From: Chitinophaga nivalis
Lineage (GTDB): Bacteria; Bacteroidota; Bacteroidia; Chitinophagales; Chitinophagaceae
DNA: 64,000 nucleotides
Assembly (NCBI RefSeq): GCF_025989125.1
Contig: NZ_JAPDNR010000001.1
Coordinates: 7,366,087-7,430,086, forward strand
Direction: 5' to 3'
Shown here: one piece after another, positions 32,901-38,000 of the stretch
Layout of the letters: the number at the start of each line of letters is the position of its first letter
Numbering within the stretch: position 1 is the first letter of the stretch
Made by a program: the position numbers and the translations under genes
Notes under the pieces: generated by a model
What the model saw: the letters and a program-made list of their open reading frames with translations, nothing else
Told to the model about the DNA's origin: nothing
Database searches by the model: none

Positions 32901-35078
32901 TACGGCCAGTAAGCTGGAATCAGCAGATACAGCCAGTGTTTCCTGCATCGCATACAGGAAGTTCAGTAATGACCTGTGTTCAATGATCACCCCTTTAGGC
33001 ATACCGGTAGACCCGGAAGTATAGATCACATAGGCAGCCTGTTCTGGCGCCGGTGGTACGGCCAGCGCTGTTTCCGGGTACTGTGCAATTGCTGCAGCGG
33101 CTTTATCCAGTAATACCACCTCTTTGATGCCGGTGATAGTCTCCAGGGCTGTCACGCTATCGCTGCTACTAACAACAAAAGTAGCTGCCGTATCTTCCAG
33201 CATATACCGGATACGGTCTGCCGGATATACCGGTTCAATGGGAACGAATGTAGCACCCGCTTTTAATATCCCCATTATGCCGATGAGCATATCCAGGCTA
33301 CGGTGTATACATACCGGTATCAGCATACCAGGCTGTACGCCTTTATCCTGCAGGTAATGCGCCAATTGGTTGGCGCGTGTATCCAGTTCGCGATAAGTCA
33401 GTTGTTTTCCACCAAATACCACTGCCGGTGCATCCGGTGTATTATTTACCTGCGCAGCAAACAGCTCCGGGAAGGTTTGATGAGGATACTCCGCAGTTCT
33501 TTTACCTGCGAATTCATATAACAGTACCTGTTCTTCCTGGGCGGTCAGTAAACGCAGATCTGCCAGCACCGGTTGTTCCAGGCTGATCAGCTGCAACAGT
33601 ATTTCCCGGAAATGTCCGGCCAGACGCTGTACATATATTTCTTCCAGCAATGCTGTGTTATAGCTGAATTGTAAGGTGATCTCCGCAGCTGCGCCGACCA
33701 TAATACTCAGCGGGTAGTTCGTATGTTCTTTTACTACCGGATTTTGCAACTCCAGCTTCCAGCGACCGGAAGTCACCACTTCACTCACCGGGTAGTTTTC
33801 ATATACCAGGATACTGTCGAACAGATCACCGGTAATGCCCGTCCAACGTTGAATAGTGCTGAGTGGTGTGTATTCATATTCCCGGGATATAATCTGGTCC
33901 TGCTGGATCTGCTGTAACCATTTATCTACCGGGGTTTGACGATCTACCTTCACATGCACCGGTAAGGTATTGATATATAAACCTACTTTACGATCCACAC
34001 CTGGCAGGTCTGCCGGACGGCCGGATACCGTAACACCATAGGTAACGGAAGGCGCACCTGTATAGTGATGCAGCAACAGTCCCCATACACCCTGCATGAC
34101 CGTATTTACCGTCACACCGTGCGACTGGGCATATCGCTGGATACGGCTACTGGTAGCTTCATCCAGTCGCAGCCACTCTGCTTTGTAGGAACCAATTCCT
34201 TTGGTACGATCAGCAATAGTTGAAATAAACGGCAACAGGCTGCCTGTTTCCAGACCAGCCATGTATCCCTGCCAGTATTTTTCTTCCTGTTCTTTATCCC
34301 TGTTTTCTATATACCGGATATAATCTTCGTAAAGATCTTCTTCCGCATTCACCACTGGTTGCCCACCGGTTAATGCTTCATAGTGTTGTAATAACTCTTC
34401 GATCAGTACCGGAATAGACCAGCCATCCAACAAAATATGGTGGTATGTCCATATCATCTGATAATCCCGTTCAGCCGTCTGTAACAGGGTTACCCGCATC
34501 AATGGTGGTTCATTATAGTTGAACCCTTTCCGTTCATCTGCTTTTATATATTCCCGTATAGCCTGTTCCCGATAGTCAGGCGACATATCCCGGTAATCGA
34601 GTATTTCAAAAGGCAGGGTTACTGTTTTATACACGCACTGCACCGGCATACCCAGCTCTTCATAGTTGAAGCTGCTGCGCAGGATGCTATGCTGCTGTAA
34701 CAACAGGTCCCAGCATTTACGCAATGCCGCTGCGTCTGCATTTTTTACTTCACAGCTGAACTGCTCCAGATAAGCACCTCCGGCTTCATCATACAATCCA
34801 TGAAACAACATCCCTTCCTGCAGGCCACTCAATGCATAGATCGCCGCTATTTTATCGCCACGTTTTTGCGGCGTGGCGCCGGCCAGGCCGGAGATATAGC
34901 TCACCAGCTCATTCCGGTTAGCTTTTATATAGTTAATGACTTCCTGATCTTTCTTAATCGCTGCAATCTGTTCCTCTCCCAGTTTGGTTTTATCTCCTCT
35001 TAAAATCAGCCGGCCGTCTTCTACTGCCAGTATAAAATGCGCACGTTGCAGTTTCGTAACAAATTCCTTGATACTCAT
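11751..35078 (-). CDS. Nonribosomal peptide synthetase, second of the assembly line (modules 5-10), 7775 aa
   Basis: Very large NRPS of six modules. An N-terminal TubC-N-like docking domain (about residues 1-60, with AVEDGRLILRG) precedes C-A(Gly)-T, C-A(Leu)-T-E, C-A(Leu)-T-E, C-A(Asn-like)-T-E, C-A(Thr)-T and C-A(Dap-like)-T. Phosphopantetheine serines are at residues 1071, 2114, 3626, 5152, 6670 and 7724, all in phase. C domains after an epimerase show the DCL form (YRLSGLQEGMLFHGLYD) and those after L residues or Gly the LCL form (IPLSFSQERLW), so subtype and epimerase placement agree throughout. The start lies 2 bases after the stop of the preceding NRPS gene, which suggests coupled translation. 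The C terminus is a basic tail (EEKKRKRIVL), probably a docking peptide for the next protein. No release domain is present. Cytoplasmic. Confidence 0.97.
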   Translation of the reverse strand: MSIKEFVTKLQRAHFILAVEDGRLILRGDKTKLGEEQIAAIKKDQEVINYIKANRNELVSYISGLAGATPQKRGDKIAAIYALSGLQEGMLFHGLYDEAGGAYLEQFSCEVKNADAAALRKCWDLLLQQHSILRSSFNYEELGMPVQCVYKTVTLPFEILDYRDMSPDYREQAIREYIKADERKGFNYNEPPLMRVTLLQTAERDYQMIWTYHHILLDGWSIPVLIEELLQHYEALTGGQPVVNAEEDLYEDYIRYIENRDKEQEEKYWQGYMAGLETGSLLPFISTIADRTKGIGSYKAEWLRLDEATSSRIQRYAQSHGVTVNTVMQGVWGLLLHHYTGAPSVTYGVTVSGRPADLPGVDRKVGLYINTLPVHVKVDRQTPVDKWLQQIQQDQIISREYEYTPLSTIQRWTGITGDLFDSILVYENYPVSEVVTSGRWKLELQNPVVKEHTNYPLSIMVGAAAEITLQFSYNTALLEEIYVQRLAGHFREILLQLISLEQPVLADLRLLTAQEEQVLLYEFAGKRTAEYPHQTFPELFAAQVNNTPDAPAVVFGGKQLTYRELDTRANQLAHYLQDKGVQPGMLIPVCIHRSLDMLIGIMGILKAGATFVPIEPVYPADRIRYMLEDTAATFVVSSSDSVTALETITGIKEVVLLDKAAAAIAQYPETALAVPPAPEQAAYVIYTSGSTGMPKGVIIEHRSLLNFLYAMQETLAVSADSSLLAVTTYCFDIAYLEFFLPLTAGGKVIVAAREQAMDAFLLMEQLTQHRPAFMQATPATWQMLIDAGWQNKEGVTVLTGGEAIKEELKDKLVALSDQPVWNLYGPTEATIWATVKELKAAEKITIGQPLNNTDICILDKNGQLCPVGVIGELCISGIQLARGYLNRETLTAEKFIPHPYKSGERLYYSGDLARWLPDGNIECLGRIDDQVKIRGYRIELGEIENVLQESGLVYRCVVVAKPDNTGNKRLVGYAVPKGEFNEETVQGWLSARLPDYMVPGIWIVLEEIPLTANGKINRKALPDPDMSVALTADYVAPRTATEEAVVRIWQQLLDIPRVGIHDEFFKLGGHSLLAMRLVAAIRKELSAEITVKDVFVHRTVAAMAQVITGNANTALLPPLTIQERPEHIPLSFSQERLWVIDQLDGSVHYHIPAVLKLTGQLHHAALQTALQQIVNRHEVLRTVVRPTAGADTAYQQIQTADNWLLDTLETSDAEATIAAFINRPFNLQQDYMLRAGVISVTAEEHILVCIVHHIAADGWSVGIMIQELSELYAAAVAGRASALSPLPVQYADYALWQRGYMSGERLEQQKAYWIQKLSGVAPLELPVDYPRPAVQSTKGATTQVLLDQELLNALHGFSRKENVTLYMTLLATFQVLLYRYSRQEDISVGIPVAGRRQQEVEGLIGFFVNTLAIRSDLSGTPAFSAFLQQVKTNLLEGYDHQDLPFEKITETVVTERNPAYSPLFQVLFALQNTPEETALSLGDLTVTAQTVKQTVAKFDLSVTAVEQADGLLLSLEYCTDLFAEQTILNIIRHYEQLLRSVLVAPTQLVSVLPMLTVADKEQLLQVYAADPAAYPLDAQHNLVSLFTAQVQRTPDATAVVSGDTVWTYRQLEEQANRVAHYLIAQGIQPGALVPVCTDRRPALLAGMLGILKAGAAYVPVDTTYPADRIAYMLSDVKAALVLTTTDYAHLIADVNTVSLDDNTLLAEVATTAVNVAITPADLAYVIYTSGSTGRPKGVMVTHHNVVNLTHWHAYTYQVTADSRATAMASIGFDAFGWEVWPYLLNGSSIYLVDDDTRLSPDRLPAFYLAAGITHSFVATGLVPAVISSLRGQEASLTYLLTGGDRLPAVTLDGLTFKLVNNYGPTENTVVTSYYTLAHHTGAGAPPIGRAVSHTKIYILGPGGEPVPVGVAGELCVSGVQVARGYLNMPALTAEKFVTNPFSDQAGDRMYRTGDLARWLPDGNVEYLGRVDDQVKIRGYRIELGEIESVLQQSGLVKQGVVLAKADANGHKRLVGYVTAKDNFDQALVETTLKARLPEYMVPAIWVVLDAIPLTSNGKVNRNALPEPDTTELSDTVYTAPRNATEVLLANIWQDVLGVKRVGIHDNFFKLGGDSIITIQVVSRVKREGYSLQARDIFVYQTISRLSDVLQSRKETGGTQGEQAELSGVAGLLPIQQWFFEQAPVQDHFNQHVVLSIDKKIPTSLLSDVLHELQLHHDALRFRYQEVNGNWEQLYTAQYSQPEIVDLSATTDLQQDIAIYGQQYQESLQIRKGEVFRAVFFRTADAETYNRLVLVIHHLSVDVVSWRILLEDLSRLLEDRLKGIRTGLGVKGTSYRQWYATLAAYGQRPDVLSQQNYWEQVMKAGYQQPEAEEITEQARLKDTGHYTIELDAAHTRQLLQEVPAAYHTEINDILLAALARVLSTRSGKTKVVVGLEGHGREEISKEADISRTVGWFTNLYPVLLNTQDSATAGDLIKSIKEQLREIPDKGLGYGVLKYINRLPALQGVQPWELVFNYLGQLDGVTQNSEHLHVAGEAAGREVSAEYVLRERITVNSMVQGGVLSLNWTFSTLHYDAATVAGMADAYRHELETLIAHCVQQAGKAALFTPSDYGLTGVVPYRQLDQFLYGPDQLAGKVTAIYRLSGLQEGMLFHGLYDDHTVAYIEQFVCTVSNVDTALLQQSWEHVLSRHSILRSSFNYEALSVPVQCVYENVTLPFEVLDYRHAGSDTAIAAYIRADQARGFDYTVPPLMRITLLQISDTAYRMVWTYHHLLLDGWSLPVLIAELLQAYENLSAGTPLVLEEEDRYEDYIRYVARQDKAAEEQYWRGYIGGLENPGLLPFIPAGANRTKGIGVYEKEHLILDATITTAIQAYAQRHGLTVNTLMQGAWGWILHNYTRSESVVFGVTVSGRNSALPGIEQKVGMYINTLPLHIPVDREQEVAIWLRQLQEEQIRSREYEYTPLNNIQRWSGISGDLFDSLLVYENYPVGEAVKSAHWKMAISDIQLNEHTNYPLSIVIAAAADIHIQFSYNKALLEEQYVRQLAGHFSQVLQQMIASESAKLGSLSLLTAEERITLQQHLPATQAGYPLDTTHTLVDLFAAQAQRTPDATAVVSGDRVWTYRQLEEQANRVAHYLIAQGIQPGALVPVCTDRRPALLAGMLGVLKAGAAYVPVDTTYPADRIAYMLSDVKATLVLTTTDYAHLITDINTVSLDDNTLLAAVATTAVNVTITPADLAYVIYTSGSTGRPKGVMVTHHNVVNLTHWHAYTYQVTTDSRATAMASIGFDAFGWEVWPYLVNGSSVYLVDDDTRVSPDKLPAFYLTAGITHSFVATGLVPAVISSLRGQGASLTYLLTGGDRLPAVTLDGLTFKLVNNYGPTENTVVTSYYTLDHTTGAGVPPIGRAVSHTKIFILGPGGEPVPVGVAGELCVSGVQVARGYLNMPELTAEKFVTNPFSDQAGDRMYRTGDLARWLPDGNVEYLGRVDDQVKIRGYRIELGEIESVLQQSGLVKQGVVLAKADANGHKRLVGYVAVTDRFDQALVETTLKARLPEYMVPAIWVVLDIIPLTANGKVNRNALPEPDMVELSDTAYAAPRNATEVLLANIWQDVLGVKRVGIHDNFFKLGGDSIITIQVVSRVKREGYNLQARDIFAYQTISRLSEVLRSRKEAGGIQGEQAELAGVAGLLPIQQWFFEQTPVQDHFNQSVLLTIDKKIPELLLTDVLHTLQTQHDTLRFRYQLTDGNWEQLYTAQYSQPEMVDLSAAKDLAAELTAHSKAYQESLDIQEGSLFRAVLFRTPDTATHNRLLLVIHHLAVDAVSWRILLEDLSRLLEDRLKGVRTGLGVKGSSYRQWHAALAAYGQNPAVLAQQSYWASVAQADFRLPADRSTTEPARLKDTGHYTTALDAAHTRQLLQEVPAAYHTEINDILLTALARVLSARSGQTKVVIGLEGHGREEISREVDISRTVGWFTNLYPVLLNTRDNDSVGDLIKSIKEQLREIPDKGLGYGVLKYINRIPALQGAQPWDLVFNYLGQLDGVTQNSELIAVATESAGRDVSEDYILRERITVNSLVQGGVLSLHWSYSSLHFDAATIEAIADSYRQELEALIAHCVLQGQQAPLFTPSDYGLTGIVPYRQLDQFLYGPNQLSEKVTAIYRLSGLQEGMLFHGLYDDHAAAYIEQFVCTVSEVDTALLQQSWEHVLSSHSILRSGFDYEALRIPVQYVYRQVTLPFEVLDYRQQSADALQAFLRRDSATGFDYQQPPLMRITLLQTAADRYQMVWTFHHLLLDGWSIPVLIGELLEAYESLAAGATLVLETEDRYEDYIRYIDARDKAAEEAYWRGYMKGLDAGSLLPFIPAAADRTKGIGAYSDVLLSLDTTLTEQVQTYAQQQGITVNTLMQGVWSWILHKYTGATNVVYGVTVSGRNGALAGVEQRVGLYINTLPLHAQFNQGQEDIAAWLMALQQDQIRSREYEYTPLNVVQRWTNTAGELFDSLLVYENYPVSEVVKSAQWKLKIGEVAVHEHTNYPLNIIIAAAQQITIQFSYNTTLLEATYVEKLAAHFENILQQITIAGVATLDQLSLLTTAEQEELLTLEGAPTGLLPQEQETMMSWLAVQVLRTPEAIAIAGVNGTLTYHELDERTNQLARYLRTLGVQAEVLVPVCIEKSPEMLVAILSILKAGGAYVPIDPAYPEDRIQYILEDCKATILLTSTGCKQLIPAIAGLQQVVPEERVEEIREQETAVLPVNPLGSQLAYIIYTSGSTGKPKGVMISHAALLHYIRNNQTKYMNADDNPSGSFIHFSYTFDASLTAMFMPLLAGKTVVIGSRHGAEVFEDPLLLQYAPYDFIKLTPAHMQLIEQEQFFNEQFAVTRRLVLGGEALQLNHVQYWLDRKLDVEMINEYGPTESTVGCSVFTFNTIDGMEPLARGILIGRPIENVQLYIVDTALNKVPVGVAGELCIGGAGLARGYLNLPELSRSKFIRQPFNGSQERIYRTGDLARWLPDGNIEYLGRIDDQVKIRGYRIELGEIESVLQQSGLVQQSVVLAKTDAQGTKRLVGYVVADKDFDQEVVEKWLKARLPEYMVPALWVTLDAIPLTSNGKVNRRALPEPVAAERTDAAYVAPRNAAELLLAGIWEELLGVPRVGIHDNFFRLGGDSIITIQVVSRVKRQGYALQARDIFAHQTIARLGDILLNRKQEGGNDGEQGELSGTAGLLPIQQWFFEQTPVQDHFNQHVLLATDKSITTEVWLDVLHTLQSHHDALRLGYQQTADGWEQLYSTHYSGLEVKDLTAEKDLVQAIAQYGQSYQEGLNIREGDVFRPVLFRTADTATHDRLLLIVHHLAVDVVSWRILLEDLARLLEDRMTGQRTGLGVKGTSYRQWYQALAAYGQRPGVQLQQHYWEKAIQADYQLPVDRETTAPVYLKDTGVYTIGLDENRTRELLQEVPAAYHTEINDLLLAALAATLSNRSGQTDVVIGLEGHGREEISKDVDISRTVGWFTNLYPVLLHTGDSDTAGDLIKSIKEQLREIPDKGLGYGVLKYINQVPALQGEQPWQLVFNYLGQLDAAAQGNTWLQAAAEAAGKDAGDTYRLREQITINSMVQNGVLSLHWSYSTLHYEAATIAAIADAYCRELETLIAHCVQQVASISTPSDYGLTGQVHYRQLDQFLYGPAGVAAAVSAIYRLSGLQEGMLFHGLYDHHTAAYVEQFICTVHDADTALLQQSWEHVLSRHSILRSSFNYATLGIPVQCVHHKAALPFQVLDYRHMTAAEQEKAIAHFILADQSQGFDYTTPPLMRVALLRTGDASYRMIWTYHHLLLDGWSLPVLLEELLQAYERYAEGKTVSIGEEDRYEDYIRYINAQDKAAEEQYWRKYMEGLEAASLLPFIPVTADRTKSAGRYEKENLLLDAAFTTSLQAFAQQNGLTVNTVMQGAWAWILHHYTGQDSVVYGATVSGRNVALQGIEQRVGLYINTLPLHVRINRDMRVTDWLLQLQEDQIRSREYEYSPLNDVQRWAGLSGDLFDSILVYENYPVSEAVKSGQWKLTVEDAGLQEHTNYPLSIIVIAGTELQIQFSYNAGLLDTVYIHQLAAHFRQVLQQLISVKQAKLGTVSLLTDNEQHTLLHEFSGTMAGYPEDKTIIDLFEAQVQQTPDATAVTYEATHLTYRELDERANQLGHYLRSKGVDVETLVPICTERSLEMIVGIMGILKAGAAYVPIDPAYPEDRIQYMLEDTAATVVVCDNSSAHLFEQIANRVVIDADALIAQQPATAVPVTRLPHHVAYVIYTSGSTGRPKGVLIENENVVRLFETDAPLYDFNSSDVWTMFHSFCFDFSVWEMYGALFYGGRVVVVPKSVTQDTGLFGELLISEGVTVLNQTPSSFYVLQDYLTARTSTTTIRYVIFGGEALNPGKLKPWQELYPASRLINMYGITETTVHVTYQELTAAHLSSSASVIGKPIPTLSAYILDSNQSLVPMGVAGELYIGGAGVARGYLNRDELTATRFIASPFILGERLYRTGDLARWYPDGNLEYLGRIDDQVKIRGYRIELGEIEHVLQQSGLVSSGVVLAKTDHAGIKQLVGYVVPKEGFSREAVQSWLKSHLPEYMVPALWVELTTIPLTSNGKVNRKALPDPVAAMLQQSSYEAPRNATEEKLVAIWQELLGVQRIGIYDNFFALGGHSLLTMRLMSAIRIQLETEVSVKAIFTHATVAQLAAYIQETSSGLLLPGIEAGSRPALIPLSFGQERLWFIDRLEGSVQYHMPAVLRLKGQLHTDALTTALQTIVQRHEVLRTVMVTVQGLAYQQIREADQWKLTVIDGESFAADHTALMAYVTELVAVPFNLSDDYMLRAHLLVLNETEHVLVLTMHHIASDGWSSSILVQEIATLYDAAVNHQAVVLPVLTAQYADYAVWQRTYLKGAVLEQKLDYWKQQLRGVDTLNLLTDYPRPAIQSSRGAVYWYRLDKQLTTALQQLSGEQGVTLFMTLLSAFKILLHRYTGQDDICVGTSIAGRTQQATEGLIGFFVNTLALRTDVGNDPAFSALLQQVKAMLLEAYDHQDIPFEKVVEAVVKERDLSRNPLFQVMFELQNAPDTDTFTLKDLELSMENAAHTTSMFDMSVSLKEDEAGLIGYVEYCVDLFKEETIVRMITHFEQLLRAVVATPASTIGSLRIMEAAEEQTLLQLFSGPEIPYPTGKTFVHIFEEQAARTPDAIALVYESTQLTYAELDARANQLARYLIANGVAADSMIPICIERSIAMILGVVAIWKAGGAYVPVDPAFPADRITYIFEECKATIVLADINSKATMPDTGATILAVDGDEELWQQQLTTAPSPVAGPEHLAYVLYTSGSTGKPKGVLVEHAGLLNHLLAMVEEFNMNEATILAFTAPYTFDISVWQMVNALICGGRTIIYPNELILRPDALISRVDKQGVTLLQLVPSYLTAALQGNVPVTLEALQYLLVTGEAVQRQLLEQWFGHEHFRNIPVANAYGPTEASDDVSFFFMEEAPANVNVPVGKPIRNLQLYVLDAHGRLCTYGVPGEICVGGIGVARGYLNRPDLTAEKFVADPYHPGQRMYKTGDLGRWLPDGNIEYLGRMDDQVKIRGYRIELGEIETVLQQYDQVSQAVVVAKTDHNGMKRLVGYVVPKAGYNKEDAIACMQGKLPEYMIPVLIPLERLPLTPNGKVDKKNLPDPVGEALAKNAYVAPRNKTEEILAGICQQLLQLEKAGVEDNLFELGMHSLLVMRLAAAIFDEFRMEIPVRTFFQLTTIEALAQHVEAIQAEEKKRKRIVL
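14965..18075 (-). other. NRPS module 9: C-A(Thr)-T
   Basis: DCL-type C domain after the module 8 epimerase (HHLLLDGWS). The pocket reads DFWNIGMVH (Thr). The T domain is LGGHSLL (serine codon 15069-15071), unlike the GGDSI form of the other three Thr modules. Predicted residue: L-Thr. Confidence 0.84.
18160..22645 (-). other. NRPS module 8: C-A(Asn-like)-T-E
   Basis: DCL-type C domain. The pocket reads DATKVGEVG, one or two changes from known Asn codes (DLTKLGEVG); Asp is the alternative. T serine codon 19623-19625. The epimerase has HHLAVDVVSW and GHGRE. Predicted residue: D-Asn. Confidence 0.78.
22710..25860 (-). repeat. Near-duplicate A-T-E block, copy in module 7
   Basis: The Leu A domain, T domain and epimerase of module 7 repeat those of module 6 with few changes at protein level and long identical stretches of DNA, for example around 25311-25380 against the matching part of 29848-29917. 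Edges were judged by eye. Confidence 0.75.
22710..27180 (-). other. NRPS module 7: C-A(Leu)-T-E
   Basis: DCL-type C domain (YRLSGLQEGMLFHGLYD). The pocket reads DAWFLGNVV (Leu); the A domain is almost identical in sequence to that of module 6. T serine codon 24201-24203. The epimerase has HHLAVDAVSW. Predicted residue: D-Leu. Confidence 0.85.
27230..30390 (-). repeat. Near-duplicate A-T-E block, copy in module 6
   Basis: Partner of the module 7 block. The C domains in front of the two copies differ (LCL here, DCL there), so the shared unit begins at or near the A domain. This points to duplication or gene conversion within the gene. Confidence 0.75.
27230..31705 (-). other. NRPS module 6: C-A(Leu)-T-E
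   Basis: LCL-type C domain (IPLSFSQERLWV, HHIAADGWS) after Gly. The pocket reads DAWFLGNVV, a classical Leu code. T domain LGGDSII (serine codon 28737-28739), then an epimerase with HHLSVDVVSW and SRTVGWFT. The HHxxxDG motif has Val in place of Gly. Predicted residue: D-Leu. Confidence 0.85.
31760..35078 (-). other. NRPS module 5: docking-C-A(Gly)-T
   Basis: The C domain is DCL-type (ALSGLQEGMLFHGLYD, HHILLDGWS), as expected after the epimerase of module 4 on the previous protein. The pocket reads DILQLGLIW, the known Gly code. T domain LGGHSLL, serine codon 31866-31868. Limits are approximate. Confidence 0.85.
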
Positions 35079-35080
35079 TC

Positions 35081-38000
35081 TTAAAAGTTTAGGATATCTT
35101 CTAATTCAGTTGAATTACCGTTGGCTTCTCCATTCAGGAACTGATCCAGTTGTTCAATACTCACTGTTGCAGACAAGCCATAGTCAGATGGTGTAAATAC
35201 CTGTTCCTGTTCGCCCTGTGTTACACAATGCGTGATTAATGCGATCAGTTGCTGCAGGTAGTTATCTGCCAGCCGGGCAATAGTAGCCGCATCGTAATGC
35301 TTACGGCTAAATGTCCAGTGCAGGGATAACACGCCATCCTGTATCATACTGTTAACGGATAGTTTTTCACGGGTGTGGTAATCGGCATGTACTTCCTGGC
35401 CGGTAGATTCCGGTGCCAGGCCGATCCTGCCATTCGATTTTGCCACATTATCCATCTGGCCGAGATAGTTGAAAACAATCTCCCAGGGTTGTGCACCTTG
35501 TAAAGCAGGTACTTTGCTGATATATTTCAACACGCCATAACCCAGTCCTTTGTCTGGTATCTGACGCAGTTGTTCTTTCACACTTTTGATCAGGTTACCG
35601 GCATCTTCTTCCTTCGTGGCACGCAGCTGCACAGGATACAGGCTGGTAAACCATCCTACCGTACGGCTGATATCATAGGCGCCGCCAATTTCCTCACGGC
35701 CATGGCCTTCCAATCCTATCACCACCTTTTCTGTATTGCTCCAGTCTGTGAGGGTACGGGTCAGTGCTGCCAGCAGGATATCATTGATTTCTGTATGATA
35801 GGCACGGGGAACTTCCTGCAGCAAGCGTTGGGTATACACCGCATCGAGCTGACTGATATATTGTCCGTTGTCTTTTACACATACCGGGTGATCGAAAGTA
35901 ACATCCACTGGTAAGTGAGCGGTGGTGTTATTCACACTCTCCCAATACCGTTGCTGTGATAACAGCCGACGGCTTTGGCTATAGGTAACCAATTGATCAT
36001 ACCACTGCCGGTAAGCTGTGCTCTTTAATCCCAGGTCTGCCGGTGCGCCCTTCATGGCCGCCTGCAGCAGGTTTTCGGTATCTTCCAGGAGTATGCGCCA
36101 GGAAACGCCATCTACTGCCAGGTGATGAATCACCAGCAACAGGCGATGTTGCAGTTCATGATCCGGGGTGCGGATCAGCACCATACGGATCAGGTCTCCA
36201 TGCCGGATATCCAGGTTGCCCTGATGATATTGACAGCAGCGTGTAATCGCTTCCGTTAGCGTATGTTCATTTTCACCTGTGAGATCAGTCACTTCCAGTG
36301 TACTGTAATGAGCGCCATATTCCTGTTGCCAGCTATTCTCCTGATGGTGATAGGTAAAACGCAGGGCATCATGGTGCGTCTGCAGTTGCTGCAGTACGCC
36401 AGCCAATATGGTTTCGTCCACGTTTTTATCTACCGCGAGCAATACGCTCTGGTTGAAGTGATCCTGTATCGCCGCAGCTGATTGTGCTTCTTCGAAGAAC
36501 CATTGCTGGATAGGCAGCAGACCGGATGTACCGGAAAGTATGCCCTGTTCTCCTACTACCGCATCCCCTTTGCCTTTGCGTGTCTGTAATACGGCGGCCA
36601 GCTGTGCAATCGTCTGATGCATAAACACATCTTTCGCCTGCACTTCATAACCCAGTCTTTTCGCACGGCTTACCACCTGGATGGTGATAATGGAATCTCC
36701 TCCCAGGCCAAAGAAATTATCGTGTATACCTACACGTGATACACTGAGTAATTGTTCATATATATCTGCCAGGTCTTCTTCTGTTTCATTGCGCGGCGCC
36801 ACATAGGTGGTATCAGATAACTCACCTGCATCCGGATCTGGTAAAGCTTTACGGTTTACTTTTCCGTTTGATGTCAATGGTATTTCCTCCAGCGTTACCC
36901 ATAATGCCGGTACCATGTAATCCGGTAAACGTTCTTTTAAGGCGGCCATCACGGCGTCACGGCTAAAGCCTGCAGCAGGCACCACATAACCTACCAGCCG
37001 CTTGTTGCCGGATTGGTCTGTTTTTGCCAGCACTACGCCCTGGTTTACCAGGCCACTTTGCTGTAATACATTTTCTATTTCGCCCAATTCTATACGGAAG
37101 CCGCGGATCTTTACCTGGTCGTCTATACGGCCCAGGTATTCGATGTTACCATCCTGCAACCAGCGACCCAGATCCCCGGTACGGTATAACCGTTCTTCCG
37201 GTGAGAATGGATTCATGATAAATCTTTCTGTCGTCAGTCCCGGCAGGTTGAGATAACCTTTCGCCACACCAGCACCTCCCACATACAGTTCTCCGGCAAC
37301 GCCCACCGGCACCAGGCCTTGTTGTGCATTCAGGATATAGGCGCGCAGTGTTGGTATTGGTTTACCGATCACACTGGCACTCTGCTGCAAATGATGCCAG
37401 TCCAGTTCCTGGAAGGTCACATGCACGGTGGTTTCTGTAATACCGTACATATTAATCAGGCGACAGTCTTTATATAATTGTTTCCAGGGTTTCAGTTTAC
37501 CCGGATTGAGTGCTTCCCCACCGAAGATCACATAACGCACAGGCAAAGTGGCGGTACGTTCTGTCAGGTAGTCCTGTAAAACATAGAAAGAAGAAGGGGT
37601 CTGATTCAGTACTGTTACTCTTTCCCTTATCAGCAGTTCTCCAAACAATACCGCATCCTGTGTTACGTGCCGTGGTACTACAATCAGTTTACCACCATAG
37701 AATAATGCGCCATACATTTCCCATACGGAGAAGTCGAAGCAGAAAGAGTGGAACATGGTCCATACATCCTGTTCATCGAAATCATATAACGGCGCATCTG
37801 TTTCAAACAACCGCACCACATTTTCGTGGGTGACCAGCACGCCTTTCGGACGACCGGTAGAGCCGGACGTGTAGATGACGTAAGCTACCTCTTTCGGAGA
37901 CCTGGTAACCGGCACGGCTTCCTGCGGCATTTTGCTGATCTGTGGTGCATCGGCATCCAGTAATACCAGCTCGCCTGCTTTTTCCATTCCTTCGAAAAGT

